NCBI GenBank assembly: GCA_003250235.1
Contig: QKGY01000443.1
Location: 1 to 22,017, forward strand
DNA length: 22,017 bases
Source: Desulfuromonadaceae bacterium
GTDB lineage: Bacteria; Desulfobacterota; Desulfuromonadia; Desulfuromonadales; SZUA-540
Direction: 5' to 3'
This document shows positions 1 through 6,958 of this stretch, piece after piece (the first letter of the stretch is position 1; every line of letters starts with the position of its first letter). A program made the translations under genes and the position numbers. The notes beneath the pieces are model-generated. The model was not told the DNA's origin and did not search any database. It saw nothing but the letters and a program-made list of their open reading frames with translations.

Positions 1-111
1 AACAACATCATTTCCGTCGTCATACGTTTTTGCCACACGGCGAGCCACATTTCGAATTCTCTCGATGGTTCCAACCGAGGTCCCACCGTACTTCTGTACT
101 ACGAGGGCCAT
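1..111 (-). CDS. lysC: Aspartate kinase, N-terminal 37 codons (cut by window edge)
   Basis: Aspartate kinase phosphorylates L-aspartate in the first step of lysine, threonine and methionine synthesis. Only the first 37 codons are inside the window; the gene runs off the left edge. The translation begins MALVVQKYGGTSVG, and K-Y-G-G-T-S-V at residues 7-13 is the ATP/aspartate-binding signature at the start of this family. The start is ATG at 111, preceded by GGAGG ten bases upstream. A terminator-like hairpin lies immediately before this ribosome site, which suggests that expression depends on read-through. The catalytic core and ACT domains cannot be seen, so the subclass cannot be judged. Confidence 0.93.
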   Translation of the reverse strand, partial: MALVVQKYGGTSVGTIERIRNVARRVAKTYDDGNDVV

Positions 112-337
112 AGGATCCTGTCCTCCTTTTTAAAAAGCGGCCACAGTGGCCGCTTGAATAGGTTGACTGCGAAAACCGGAAAGCGATTCCGGGTCTGCGT
201 ATCTCAAATAGACAGCGCGACTTCCTGGCGATTCATTTCAAAAAGCGTTCTATCCGCTTGCAAAATTTACCTTCAGGAAAAAAGGCGGGTGCCATCATGC
301 TTCATAAAAGCCGATAAGGCCTCCGGCCTGTAAAGAG
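112..337 (-). promoter_or_regulatory. Structured 5' leader of lysC
   Basis: This stretch lies between the predicted lysC promoter and its ATG and holds no credible gene. Read on the minus strand it contains a series of hairpins: AGGCC/GGCCT (317-329), AAGCG/CGCTT with a 7-base loop then five T (240-259), CCGGAA/TTCCGG with a 5-base loop then four T (172-192), and the 9-bp terminator-like hairpin at 131-155. Three of the four end in a short T row. I do not recognise a known riboswitch; the conserved core of the lysine riboswitch is not visible. A cis-regulatory leader is inference from layout. Confidence 0.45.
131..155 (-). terminator. Terminator-like hairpin touching the lysC ribosome site (possible attenuator)
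   Basis: On the minus strand AAGCGGCCA and TGGCCGCTT form a perfect 9-bp GC-rich stem around a three-base CTG loop, and the stem runs into a row of five T. This has the form of an intrinsic terminator. The T row is followed directly by AAAAAGGAGG, the lysC ribosome site. No promoter fits between hairpin and gene, so any lysC transcript must pass through it. It may be the end of the tsaE transcript, a regulated attenuator, or both. Confidence 0.7.
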
Positions 338-343
338 ATTCTC

Positions 344-372
344 TTCATAGCAAGAAATTCTATCCCGGTCAA
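344..372 (-). promoter_or_regulatory. Predicted sigma-70 promoter for lysC
   Basis: TTGACC (367-372, minus strand) and TATGAA (344-349) are separated by exactly 17 bases, matching the sigma-70 -35/-10 pattern with one and two mismatches. The start of transcription would fall near 337. It lies in the non-coding gap after tsaE and points at lysC, leaving a leader of about 225 bases. Confidence 0.55.
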
Positions 373-428
373 AACATTTTTCCACGATTCTCCGGGTGTG
401 AAACAGAATTTCTCGCAGGTCTTTTTGG

Positions 429-461
429 CCCGTGGGACAAGGCCCTTGCCTTTTCCACGGG
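429..461 (-). other. Hairpin after tsaE, possibly the 3' end of the tsaE transcript
   Basis: CCCGTGG and CCACGGG form a 7-bp stem around an inner AAGGC/GCCTT pairing, 25 bases after the tsaE stop. It has no T row on the minus strand, so it is not a standard intrinsic terminator. It could be a 3'-end stabilising structure. The remainder of the gap from 373 to 486 shows nothing else I can identify. Confidence 0.3.
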
Positions 462-486
462 AGCTGGAAAAATCCTTATCCCGAGC

Positions 487-981
487 TCAAGCGACCTGTT
501 CCCGGAAAGCCTGCCATTTACTTTCCAGATTCGCCAATAAAACCTCGTCTTCCGGAGTGGTCGCCGTGAAATCCAACTGACGGATGTCGTCACCCACGTA
601 TTGGATCAGGACCTCAAGCCCTTCCAGGGGATAATCAGAAAAGCGGTCGGCCCATTCGACGATTACCATCCCTCCATAAGTGAGGGTCTCCTCGAAATCG
701 ATATCGATCAGATCGTCGGAATGCGCCAGGCGATAAAGATCGAAATGGTAAAGCGTCATCCGCCCCTGATACTGATTCATGAGCGTGTACGTGGGGCTGC
801 TGATAGGCTCTTCAGCTGGGACACCAAGACCTCGTGCCACCCCTTGCGTGAAACAGGTCTTGCCGGCGCCCAGATCCCCTGACAGCAGAAGAACGGTCGG
901 CGCAAAAACCGATTCCCCCAGAAGGGTGCCCAAAGACCGGGTCTGCTCGGCAGAAACGGTTGTAACGAACCAACGTCGCAA
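487..981 (-). CDS. tsaE: tRNA threonylcarbamoyladenosine biosynthesis ATPase TsaE
   Basis: TsaE is the P-loop ATPase that works with TsaB and TsaD to make the t6A37 modification on ANN-decoding tRNAs in the cytoplasm. The 164-residue product has Walker A G-D-L-G-A-G-K-T at residues 35-42, the SPTYTL segment at 62-67, HFDLYR at 79-84 and VEWADR at 109-113; the Glu-Trp pair is characteristic of the YjeE/TsaE family. Length is normal. The start is TTG at 981, which keeps the usual N-terminus and sits three bases after the stop of the CBS-domain gene; a GGGG run lies nine bases upstream. It follows nnr and the CBS gene, in line with the frequent nnr-tsaE pairing in bacteria. Confidence 0.93.
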   Translation of the reverse strand: MRRWFVTTVSAEQTRSLGTLLGESVFAPTVLLLSGDLGAGKTCFTQGVARGLGVPAEEPISSPTYTLMNQYQGRMTLYHFDLYRLAHSDDLIDIDFEETLTYGGMVIVEWADRFSDYPLEGLEVLIQYVGDDIRQLDFTATTPEDEVLLANLESKWQAFREQVA

Positions 982-984
982 CGG

Positions 985-1434
985 TCAGTTCCCCATGCTC
1001 CGGATCACATCAAGCCTGGCCACGACACCCACCAGCTTGTTCTCTTGAACAACAGGGATGAGGTGCGCCTTTTTTTCCGTCATAAGGGCGGCAACCTCGG
1101 GGACTGTCGTCTCGGGAGTACAGGTCGGTGCGTCGGCATTATAAATCTCCCCGACACTGCGGGCGGTAATCCGTTCGACTTCTTTACGGAAATCCTTTTC
1201 ACTCTCCAGATAGAGGACCCAGTCGAAGATGGAAATAACCGTTGGAATATGCAGGGGACGATCCTGCTCGACGAGGTCCGTCTGAGTAACCACCCCCAGA
1301 AGAGTCCCCTGGTCGTCCACCACCGGCATGGCGTTGACACCCGTCTCGACGAACATACGCGCCAGTTCATCCACGGTGGTTGTAGGGGTCACACTGTGGA
1401 CATTACGGGTCATGATATCCTTAGCGTATAGCAT
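985..1434 (-). CDS. Tandem CBS-domain protein
   Basis: The 149-residue protein is almost entirely two CBS domains. The first (about residues 1-60) has the D-I-M-T-R-N-V start and VDDQGTLLGVVTQTDL; the second (about 90-149) has TPETTVPEVAALM and VVQENKLVGVVARLDV. CBS pairs bind adenosine-containing ligands such as AMP, ATP or SAM and usually act as sensors. No catalytic domain is attached, so the target is unknown. The ATG at 1434 has AAGGAG five bases before it, and the gene overlaps the end of nnr by 14 bases, which implies translational coupling. Its position between nnr and tsaE suggests it is expressed with them; a role in energy or NAD(P)H sensing would be speculation. Confidence 0.88.
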   Translation of the reverse strand: MLYAKDIMTRNVHSVTPTTTVDELARMFVETGVNAMPVVDDQGTLLGVVTQTDLVEQDRPLHIPTVISIFDWVLYLESEKDFRKEVERITARSVGEIYNADAPTCTPETTVPEVAALMTEKKAHLIPVVQENKLVGVVARLDVIRSMGN

Positions 1435-2989
1435 GGTTTCTCCTTGACAAGATCAGGTTATGACGCGACAACGGCAGCTGCCGCAGCACATCCGTGGCAA
1501 TCATCCCGGCATTGCCCTGGCCGGCGCAAAGATCATCCGCAGCGCGTCCGTGCCAGTACGCCCCAAGAACAGCCGCATCAGCTGGATTAAGCCCTTGGGC
1601 GAGTAGGCCGCCAATGAGGCCGGTGAGTACGTCCCCCATGCCTCCCGAAGCCAGGCCGGGGTTTCCGGAACTGTTTACAAACAAACGCCCCTCGGGGGTA
1701 GCAACCAGGGTGCGAGCCCCCTTGAGAAGCAGAACGACCCCGTAGCGAAGGGCAAAGTCCCGCGCAACGCCTATACGGTCCTCTTCGATGGCCTTCACCG
1801 ACGTACCTAGGAGTCGGGCCATCTCGCCGGGGTGAGGGGTCAGAACAGCTGTCCCCCGGGGACGATCCAGAAGCACTTCCAGATTTCCAGCCAGGGCGTT
1901 GAGGCCATCGGCATCCACAACGACAGAAACGGAACAGCTACGAACCACCCGCCGAACCAAAGCCGAGACTTCCTCGCCAAGCCCAAGCCCCGGGCCGATG
2001 GCCAGGGCCTGCTTTTGCTCCAAAAGACGCTCGAGGTCTTCCATGGCCTGAAGACTGAGCGCCCCGTCCATTTCGGGGAGGGCTGCCGTCATCGCCTCGG
2101 TCAGCTTGGTCTCCAGAACGCTGTGAACACTCGTCGGGCAACCGACCGTAACAAGCCCGGAACCTGCCCGCAATCCCCCTTCAGCCGCCATGGCGGCTGC
2201 GCCTGACTTCCCGGAGGAGCCCGCTACGATCAGAAGGTGCCCGAATGTCCCCTTGTGACCTGTCGAGGGGCGGGCGGGAAACAGGGAAACGACCTCTGCC
2301 GCTTCGGCCAGAACAGCTCCGGTATCTTTAGGGACAACAGCCTCCGGAATACCGATATCCAAGACCAGCAGTTCTCCCACGTGGTCACAGGCGGGATAAA
2401 GAACCTGTCCCAGTTTGGCACCGGCAAAGGTTGCCGTCACCTGGGCCTTCACGGCCCGCCCCAGCATCTTGCCGGTCGTGGCATCCACCCCGGAGGGGAT
2501 ATCCACGGAAAATACGGGAAGTCCGCTTTCATTGACCCAGTCAATAGCCTGGGCATAATGGCCAGCAACCTGGGATGACAGACCGGTTCCGAACAGGGCA
2601 TCGACAAGGAGACGGGGTTTCTGGGTAGCAAGGGTGTCGGAGAGGGACGTCGCATCCGGGCAGAAATGGATCTGCCCTCCTGAACGAACGAGCACCTCCA
2701 AATTGATGGCCGCATCCCCGGAAACTGCCTCCCGGTCAGCCAGCACAACGGTTACAACATTCCAGGCGTGGTTGGCGAGGTGACGAGCCATCACGTAACC
2801 GTCACCACCGTTGTTTCCCTTGCCGGCCAAAACCAGGACAGGCCCCGGCCGTAAGGGTTCAAAACGCTCACGGAGGAGATCAGCAGCCCCTCGACCTGCA
2901 TTTTCCATAAGAGCAACCCCGGGAATGCCAAGGATGTCTATGGCTTGTCGATCGAGGTCCCGCATCTGCTCTGCGGTATAAAGCTTCAT
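1421..2989 (-). CDS. nnr: Bifunctional NAD(P)H-hydrate epimerase / ADP-dependent (S)-NAD(P)H-hydrate dehydratase
   Basis: This enzyme repairs hydrated NADH and NADPH: the N-terminal domain interconverts the R and S hydrates and the C-terminal ribokinase-like domain dehydrates the S form using ADP. The epimerase domain (about residues 1-215) shows AGKGNNGGDG near 55-64, DALFGTGL near 130-137 and VDIPSGVDATTG near 162-173. The dehydratase domain (about 240-510) shows GHKGTFGHLLIVAGSSGKSG from about 244, VVDADG near 357 and GGMGDVLTG near 449 with the catalytic Asp. Two ATGs stand side by side at 2992 and 2989. GGAGG ends only one base before the first but four before the second, so I chose 2989. 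The start overlaps the acpS stop. Confidence 0.94.
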   Translation of the reverse strand: MKLYTAEQMRDLDRQAIDILGIPGVALMENAGRGAADLLRERFEPLRPGPVLVLAGKGNNGGDGYVMARHLANHAWNVVTVVLADREAVSGDAAINLEVLVRSGGQIHFCPDATSLSDTLATQKPRLLVDALFGTGLSSQVAGHYAQAIDWVNESGLPVFSVDIPSGVDATTGKMLGRAVKAQVTATFAGAKLGQVLYPACDHVGELLVLDIGIPEAVVPKDTGAVLAEAAEVVSLFPARPSTGHKGTFGHLLIVAGSSGKSGAAAMAAEGGLRAGSGLVTVGCPTSVHSVLETKLTEAMTAALPEMDGALSLQAMEDLERLLEQKQALAIGPGLGLGEEVSALVRRVVRSCSVSVVVDADGLNALAGNLEVLLDRPRGTAVLTPHPGEMARLLGTSVKAIEEDRIGVARDFALRYGVVLLLKGARTLVATPEGRLFVNSSGNPGLASGGMGDVLTGLIGGLLAQGLNPADAAVLGAYWHGRAADDLCAGQGNAGMIATDVLRQLPLSRHNLILSRRNHAIR

Positions 2990-3369
2990 CATCCCTCCAC
3001 GATAACCGTCGCCACGGCATAATCGCCGTCATGGCTGTAGGAAAGATGCAGAGTCCGGAGCCCCCGGTCTCTAAAAATTTCAGCGGCGCGCCCCGACAGC
3101 TCAAGGGAGGGTTTTCCCAGGGCATCGTGGACCACGGACATGTCCTGCCAGTGAATGCCTTCGCGAAGCCCTAGTCCCAGCGCCTTGAGAAAGGCCTCTT
3201 TGGCGGCAAAACGGGCGGCAAGATGAGGGGAGGGATCTTTTTTTGCCAGAGAATACCGCCTTTCCTCAGCGGTAAAAATACGCGCGAGGATTCCGGATTT
3301 CTCATCACAAAGAAATTTCCGAAACCTCTCGACGCGGGCTAAATCCGTACCCACACCGGCAACACTCAC
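2989..3369 (-). CDS. acpS: Holo-[acyl-carrier-protein] synthase
   Basis: AcpS transfers 4'-phosphopantetheine from coenzyme A to the serine of apo-ACP, activating the carrier for fatty-acid synthesis. The 126-residue product is the normal length. It has G-V-G-T-D-L at residues 5-10 with magnesium ligand Asp9, and RFAAKEAFLKALGLG from residue 53 with magnesium ligand Glu58, the two signatures of the family. The start is GTG at 3369, four bases after the pdxJ stop. The stop overlaps the nnr start. The acpS-nnr pair after pdxJ is a common bacterial arrangement. Confidence 0.95.
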   Translation of the reverse strand: MSVAGVGTDLARVERFRKFLCDEKSGILARIFTAEERRYSLAKKDPSPHLAARFAAKEAFLKALGLGLREGIHWQDMSVVHDALGKPSLELSGRAAEIFRDRGLRTLHLSYSHDGDYAVATVIVEG

Positions 3370-3373
3370 CCAG

Positions 3374-4093
3374 TCAGCCCCCCTTGACCAGGGCTACCAT
3401 TTCACGCACGGCCTGATCCATCCCGACCAGAACCGCCCGAGAAATGATGCTGTGTCCTATATTGTACTCCTCGATGCCTCCCAACGCGACCACGTTGCGA
3501 ATATTCTGATAGTTGAGACCATGGCCGGCATTGACGCCAAGCCCCAGCTTGCGTGCCGCGCGGATAGCCTGATCGATCTTCTTCAGTTCATCCTGCTTCT
3601 GCTCCGGCAAACGGGCTTCGCAATAGGCCCCGGTATGAATTTCTATAAAATGGGCGCCGACACGATGTGCCGCCTTGATTTGCTCCAGATCCGGATCGAC
3701 AAACAGGCTGACGACGATCCCCCCCTGACGAAGCAGGTCCGTCTGCTTCTTGATCAGGTGCCGGTTCATGAAGACATCCAGCCCCCCTTCGGTAGTCAGT
3801 TCTTCGCGCTTTTCCGGGACCAGAGTCACGCAGTCGGGAACAATCTTGAGCGCGATCCCCACCATTTCATCGGTCGCCGCCATCTCCAGATTGAGCCGGG
3901 TTTTCACGGTCTGCCGCAGCAATGCCACGTCCCGGTCCTGAATGTGACGACGGTCTTCGCGCAGATGGACGGTGATGCCTTCGGCGCCGGCAAGTTCGGC
4001 CAGCGCGGCGGCCGTCACGGGGTCCGGCTCGGCTGTCCCCCTGGCCTGACGAACGGTGGCTACATGATCGACATTGACTCCGAGCTTGCTCAC
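3374..4093 (-). CDS. pdxJ: Pyridoxine 5'-phosphate synthase
   Basis: PdxJ condenses 1-deoxy-D-xylulose 5-phosphate with 3-amino-2-oxopropyl phosphate to give pyridoxine 5'-phosphate in the DXP-dependent vitamin B6 pathway. The 239-residue TIM-barrel protein begins MSKLGVNVDHVATVRQAR. The expected catalytic residues are present: His43 in HLREDRRHI, Glu70 in RLNLEM and His191 in VNAGHGL, matching His45, Glu72 and His193 of the E. coli enzyme. The GTG start at 4093 overlaps the glmM stop by four bases (GTGA), so translation is probably coupled. Presence of pdxJ implies the DXP-dependent route in this organism. Confidence 0.96.
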   Translation of the reverse strand: MSKLGVNVDHVATVRQARGTAEPDPVTAAALAELAGAEGITVHLREDRRHIQDRDVALLRQTVKTRLNLEMAATDEMVGIALKIVPDCVTLVPEKREELTTEGGLDVFMNRHLIKKQTDLLRQGGIVVSLFVDPDLEQIKAAHRVGAHFIEIHTGAYCEARLPEQKQDELKKIDQAIRAARKLGLGVNAGHGLNYQNIRNVVALGGIEEYNIGHSIISRAVLVGMDQAVREMVALVKGG

Positions 4094-5466
4094 AATGCTG
4101 CCCCTTCCTTGGCTTGCCCCAGATATTTTTCGATCACGGCAGCGATCTCCTGAGCAAAGGATGTAATCTCGTATTTATCCTGTCCTTCGAGCATGATGCG
4201 CAACAATGGCTCCGTCCCGCTGTACCGGATCAGAACCCGGCCAGAATCGCCCAGCTTTTTCTCGATCGCCGTGATGGTCTGTTGAACTTCGGCAATCTCT
4301 TCGATCGCTTTCTTTTCGGCTACCCGCACATTAAGCAGAACCTGGGGAAGAGCGATCATGACCTCGGCCAATTCAGCAAGACTTCGGCCCGTGCGCTGCA
4401 TGATGGCCAGAACCTGCAAAGCCGAAATCATGCCGTCACCGGTAGTGTTGTGGTCGAGAAAGATCATATGACCGGACTGTTCCCCGCCCAGGTTGTAGCC
4501 ATGCTGGAGCATTTCCTCCACCACATAGCGATCCCCCACCGCCGTTTTGACAACGGTCCCGCCAGCCTTGCGCAGAGCGATATCCAGTCCCATGTTGCTC
4601 ATCACCGTGGCGACCAGGGTATTGTGGGCCAATCGCCCCTTGGAAATCAGATGGGTGGCGCAGATGGCCATGATGTGATCGCCATCGACCTCATTGCCGA
4701 ACTCGTCGACAAAGATCACCCGATCAGCATCTCCGTCCAGAGCAATGCCGAGATGAGCGCGATGTTCCTTAACTTTCTCCGAGAGCACCTCGGGGTGCAG
4801 AGAACCGCACCCTGCGTTGATATTGGTGCCGTTGGGCGATACGCCGATGGAGATGACCTCGGCCCCCAGCTCTTCCAGCACAGCAGGAGCGACCCGGTAA
4901 GCGGCCCCATTGGCACAATCCAGCACGATTTTCAGACCTACGAGATCGAGATCGCCGGGAAAGGAGTTCTTCAGGAAAACAATATATCGCCCTTGGGCGT
5001 CATCGATGCGAAAGGCTTTTCCCACCTCGGCAGCCGTCGGACGCAGGGAATCGATCTTTTTGGTAAAGATCAAGTCCTCGATTTTAAGCTCCATCTCGTC
5101 GGGCAGTTTGAATCCGTCGCGGGAAAAGAACTTGATGCCGTTGTCCTGGTACGGGTTGTGGGACGCGGAAATCACCACCCCGGCGTCGGCGCGCATGGAG
5201 CTGGTAATAAAAGCGATACCGGGGGTCGGCAGGGGCCCGACCAGCAATACGTCCACCCCCATGGAACAGATCCCCGCAGCCAGGGCATTTTCAATCATAT
5301 ACCCGGAAAGGCGCGTGTCCTTGCCGATCACGATACGATGACGGCGGTTGTCTTTTTTGAAAATATAGGCGGCTGCTCTGCCGAGCTGGAGCGCCATCTC
5401 GGTGGTCATGGGATAGATATTGGCTACGCCCCGGACCCCGTCGGTTCCGAACAGTTTCTTACTCAT
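4090..5466 (-). CDS. glmM: Phosphoglucosamine mutase
   Basis: GlmM converts glucosamine 6-phosphate to glucosamine 1-phosphate, the entry to UDP-GlcNAc for peptidoglycan and lipopolysaccharide. The 458-residue protein opens with LFGTDGVRG (residues 5-13). The phosphorylated serine is Ser102 in ASHNP, the metal-binding DGDADR is at 244-249, and the C-terminal phosphate-binding RYSGTEPLLRIM is near residue 410. Length is normal. ATG at 5466 is preceded by AAAGGA. It overlaps cdaR by eight bases and pdxJ by four. The cdaA-cdaR-glmM order repeats the arrangement known from Firmicutes, where GlmM binds and inhibits CdaA. Confidence 0.97.
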   Translation of the reverse strand: MSKKLFGTDGVRGVANIYPMTTEMALQLGRAAAYIFKKDNRRHRIVIGKDTRLSGYMIENALAAGICSMGVDVLLVGPLPTPGIAFITSSMRADAGVVISASHNPYQDNGIKFFSRDGFKLPDEMELKIEDLIFTKKIDSLRPTAAEVGKAFRIDDAQGRYIVFLKNSFPGDLDLVGLKIVLDCANGAAYRVAPAVLEELGAEVISIGVSPNGTNINAGCGSLHPEVLSEKVKEHRAHLGIALDGDADRVIFVDEFGNEVDGDHIMAICATHLISKGRLAHNTLVATVMSNMGLDIALRKAGGTVVKTAVGDRYVVEEMLQHGYNLGGEQSGHMIFLDHNTTGDGMISALQVLAIMQRTGRSLAELAEVMIALPQVLLNVRVAEKKAIEEIAEVQQTITAIEKKLGDSGRVLIRYSGTEPLLRIMLEGQDKYEITSFAQEIAAVIEKYLGQAKEGAAL

Positions 5467-6145
5467 GGGTTCCTTTCCTGTTTTTCTCCTTCTCGGGAAC
5501 GGGCTCGGGGACTACGGTCACGAGCACTTCAACCGCCTTCTGCTCTTTGAGGCTGGTATATTTCCCCCGGTAATTGATGGGAACCATCAAGGTAAAACTC
5601 TCCTTGACGCCGTCGAGATCAATCGGCTCGGTCGGCACATCGACAACATCCTTGAGTTCGCTTTCAGCCCCTTCGACCTCCACCTTATCCGGCGTGGTCT
5701 TGATATCCTGCAGGCGAAAACCCTCCGCCGGTGTTCCCGTCACGATGGGCTGGACCGGGATCTCCTTGTCCTTGATCCGCTCCAGCTTGACATCAACGAA
5801 AGAAGGGGACAACCGTGTCACCTTGAGTGCGCTGGGAATATTGAGCCGTTCATCCAGCCTTTTGAAAGAGGTCAACCCCGGCTGAAGATCTTTGAGGTCC
5901 ACAGAAATACTGATATCGCTCGGCCGCAGGTTCATCAGGAGGGTCCGCGGACCGCTGATACGCACGTCCACCAGGCTGGGAACGTCATTGGCCACCATCA
6001 GCCCCGGCGGAGTGTTCTTGAGTTCCAGGGGAACGGCATAACCCAGTTCCAGCTTCTGTTCCCCCATGACAAAAAACCACAACACCAGCGCAAAGGTGAG
6101 GGAGAGGAGTTTGAGCAGCCAGTTTTCAGTCATCTTGGCAAACAT
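5459..6145 (-). CDS. cdaR: CdaR/YbbR-domain membrane protein
   Basis: YbbR-domain proteins encoded next to cdaA are regulators of the diadenylate cyclase, anchored in the inner membrane with the repeats outside the cytoplasm. The product is 228 residues from the chosen ATG at 6145, with one N-terminal membrane segment (about residues 8-27, NWLLKLLSLTFALVLWFFV) followed by two to three beta-rich YbbR repeats; segments such as SVDLKDLQPGLTSF and VEVEGAESEL fit the repeat pattern. The tail is highly charged. A longer GTG start at 6175 would overlap cdaA by 23 bases and add ten residues before the membrane anchor, so it is less likely. No strong ribosome site is visible; coupling to cdaA, seven bases upstream, is plausible. 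Confidence 0.88.
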   Translation of the reverse strand: MFAKMTENWLLKLLSLTFALVLWFFVMGEQKLELGYAVPLELKNTPPGLMVANDVPSLVDVRISGPRTLLMNLRPSDISISVDLKDLQPGLTSFKRLDERLNIPSALKVTRLSPSFVDVKLERIKDKEIPVQPIVTGTPAEGFRLQDIKTTPDKVEVEGAESELKDVVDVPTEPIDLDGVKESFTLMVPINYRGKYTSLKEQKAVEVLVTVVPEPVPEKEKNRKGTHE

Positions 6146-6152
6146 CGTCTCG

Positions 6153-6938
6153 TCAATTCTTTTTCTTGCCCACACGCGGTTCCAAAAGACGCTTGAGAAC
6201 CCGCTTCAGGGATGTCGAGTCCAGGTCCCGGGTGATACGCCCCCCCACGACCACCGAAATTTTACCGGTTTCCTCAGAAACCACAATCGCCACGGCATCA
6301 ACCAGTTCCGTCAGGCCGATGGCCGCACGGTGACGGGTTCCAAGGGTTTTGCTGATGTCGGGATTCTGGGAAAGAGGCAGAAAGCATCCGGCCCGCTTCA
6401 GGCGACCCTGCTGAATGACCAGGGCGCCGTCATGAATAGGAGAATACGGCAGGAAAATGGAGGTGATGAGGTCACTGGATACTTTGGCATCAATATCTAC
6501 ACCAACCTCCAGAAAATCCTTCAGGCCGGTCTCGCGCTCAATGACAATCAGGGCTCCGATACGTTTATTGGCCATGTTCAGAGCGGCCTTGACCAACTCC
6601 TCCATGACCTCGGTCTCCTCTTTATAGGAGAGATCGGCAAAGAACGGATTGCGGCCGACGTGAATCAGCGCTCTGCGGATATCGTTCTGGAAAATAACAA
6701 CGATGACGAGAATGATGGATGACAGAAAGTTGTCGAGCAACCAGTGCAGAGTATAGAGACCGCCTACCTGCGAGGCCACATAGACGATGAGAATAACCGC
6801 CAGGCCGAGCAGCATCTGGACGGCACGGGTCCCCTTTATCAGCAGGATGATGCGATAGATGATATAGGCGACCAGGAGGATATCCAGCAGATCCAGCAGC
6901 CACCTGAAATTTTTCAGCCCTTCCAGCATCCCGCCCAT
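6153..6938 (-). CDS. cdaA: Diadenylate cyclase CdaA (c-di-AMP synthase)
   Basis: CdaA makes the second messenger cyclic di-AMP from two ATP. From the chosen ATG at 6938 the protein is 261 residues. It has three membrane segments near residues 15-34, 40-58 and 65-84, then the DAC catalytic domain with D-G-A at about 170-172 (in SPIHDGALVI) and T-R-H-R at about 201-204, the two signatures needed for catalysis. A charged C-terminal tail follows. The upstream in-frame start at 6998 would overlap folP by 40 bases; the 6938 ATG has a GGA element five bases upstream and lies 20 bases after the folP stop. It is followed by cdaR and glmM, the canonical c-di-AMP cluster. Confidence 0.93.
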   Translation of the reverse strand: MGGMLEGLKNFRWLLDLLDILLVAYIIYRIILLIKGTRAVQMLLGLAVILIVYVASQVGGLYTLHWLLDNFLSSIILVIVVIFQNDIRRALIHVGRNPFFADLSYKEETEVMEELVKAALNMANKRIGALIVIERETGLKDFLEVGVDIDAKVSSDLITSIFLPYSPIHDGALVIQQGRLKRAGCFLPLSQNPDISKTLGTRHRAAIGLTELVDAVAIVVSEETGKISVVVGGRITRDLDSTSLKRVLKRLLEPRVGKKKN

Positions 6939-6958
6939 AATTCCGGCCCTGTTGAAAA

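Noticed and set aside
273..305. Ten-codon ORF in the lysC leader (MKHDGTRLFS)
   Set aside because: Considered as an attenuation leader peptide, but it has no run of Lys, Thr or Met codons, and the GGAGG upstream is too far from the ATG.
112..337. Lysine riboswitch or GEMM (c-di-GMP/cGAMP) riboswitch before lysC
   Set aside because: A CCTCCGGCCT piece on the plus strand resembles part of the GEMM core, but it is on the wrong strand and the rest of the core is missing. Conserved lysine-riboswitch elements are not visible either. An Infernal search would settle this.
3452..4153. 233-codon open frame on the plus strand
   Set aside because: It is antisense to pdxJ and the end of glmM, with no recognisable domain.
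4114..5550. 478-codon open frame on the plus strand
   Set aside because: It lies antisense to glmM, whose motifs are intact; the plus-strand translation shows no family signature and is the usual codon-bias shadow of a GC-rich gene.
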